64,000 bases of DNA from Sycobia sp. Sy_11 (lineage: Eukaryota; Arthropoda; Insecta; Hymenoptera; Epichrysomallidae): positions 393,501 to 457,500 of the forward strand of contig JACCIC010000273.1 of assembly GCA_018907035.1 (NCBI GenBank), given 5' to 3'. Below, piece by piece: positions 63,962 through 64,000 of this stretch; position 1 is the stretch's first letter; the number at the start of each line of letters is the position of its first letter. The notes under the pieces are model-generated. The model searched no databases. It was not told the origin of the DNA and was given only the letters and a program-made list of their open reading frames with translations. Both the position numbers and the translations under genes were made by a program.

Positions 63962-64000
<39 letters not shown>
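63962..64000. repeat. (TA)n microsatellite running off the window end
   Basis: At least 39 bp of TA; the true length cannot be seen. Confidence 0.95.

Overview
The window is eukaryotic nuclear DNA, most likely from an arthropod and probably an insect. Three things point that way. It has one split gene with canonical GT-AG introns. It is AT-rich, with very many dinucleotide microsatellites and several small CpG-rich islands. It carries two mariner-family (DD34D) elements and an R1-clade non-LTR retrotransposon, which are typical insect residents. The base composition (AT-rich with CpG-rich patches) would suit a hymenopteran, but that is inference. I see no prokaryotic gene organisation, rRNA, tRNA or CRISPR array.

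The only host gene I can build with confidence lies on the minus strand between 49324 and 38787. It is a four-exon classical short-chain dehydrogenase/reductase (SDR) of 253 residues, related to insect farnesol dehydrogenase / DHRS11-type enzymes. Its exons are 49324-49024, 44460-44201, 41351-41208 and 38843-38787. The last exon, only 57 bases, was found by joining in frame to the third. A GC-rich, GA-repeat-rich stretch upstream (49325-49960) is the likely promoter and 5' UTR. A possible second, unidentified minus-strand exon lies near 62.3-62.4 kb.

Region by region. 1-9.2 kb: no gene; microsatellites and CpG-rich islands near 1.2-2.3 and 4.2-4.5 kb. 9.3-10.25 kb: a badly decayed mariner transposase on the minus strand. 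10.3-27.3 kb: no gene; microsatellites and a 451-bp inverted-repeat element at 15981-16431. 27.3-31.7 kb: a mutated, nearly complete R1-clade LINE whose 5' end abuts an (AC)n microsatellite. 31.68-32.96 kb: a complete but dead mariner with terminal inverted repeats, sitting directly at the LINE 3' end. 33-38 kb: AT-rich, no gene. 38.2-50 kb: the SDR gene. Its third intron holds a short fragment matching the LINE 5' end, again next to (CA)n, and its first two introns hold poly-A, (TA)n and (TG)n arrays and two inverted-repeat elements lying beyond exons 2 and 3 (43.4 kb in intron 2, 47.2-47.8 kb in intron 1). 50-64 kb: intergenic, with inverted-repeat elements at 50211-50989 and 63318-63935 and many long microsatellites, including a (CA)n run of about 109 bp.

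Taken together, this is one metabolic enzyme gene in a repeat-rich landscape. The most interesting features are the LINE's association with microsatellites, a mariner that has lost two of its three catalytic aspartates, and a set of apparently unclassified inverted-repeat (MITE-like) elements. All repeat calls were made by eye.
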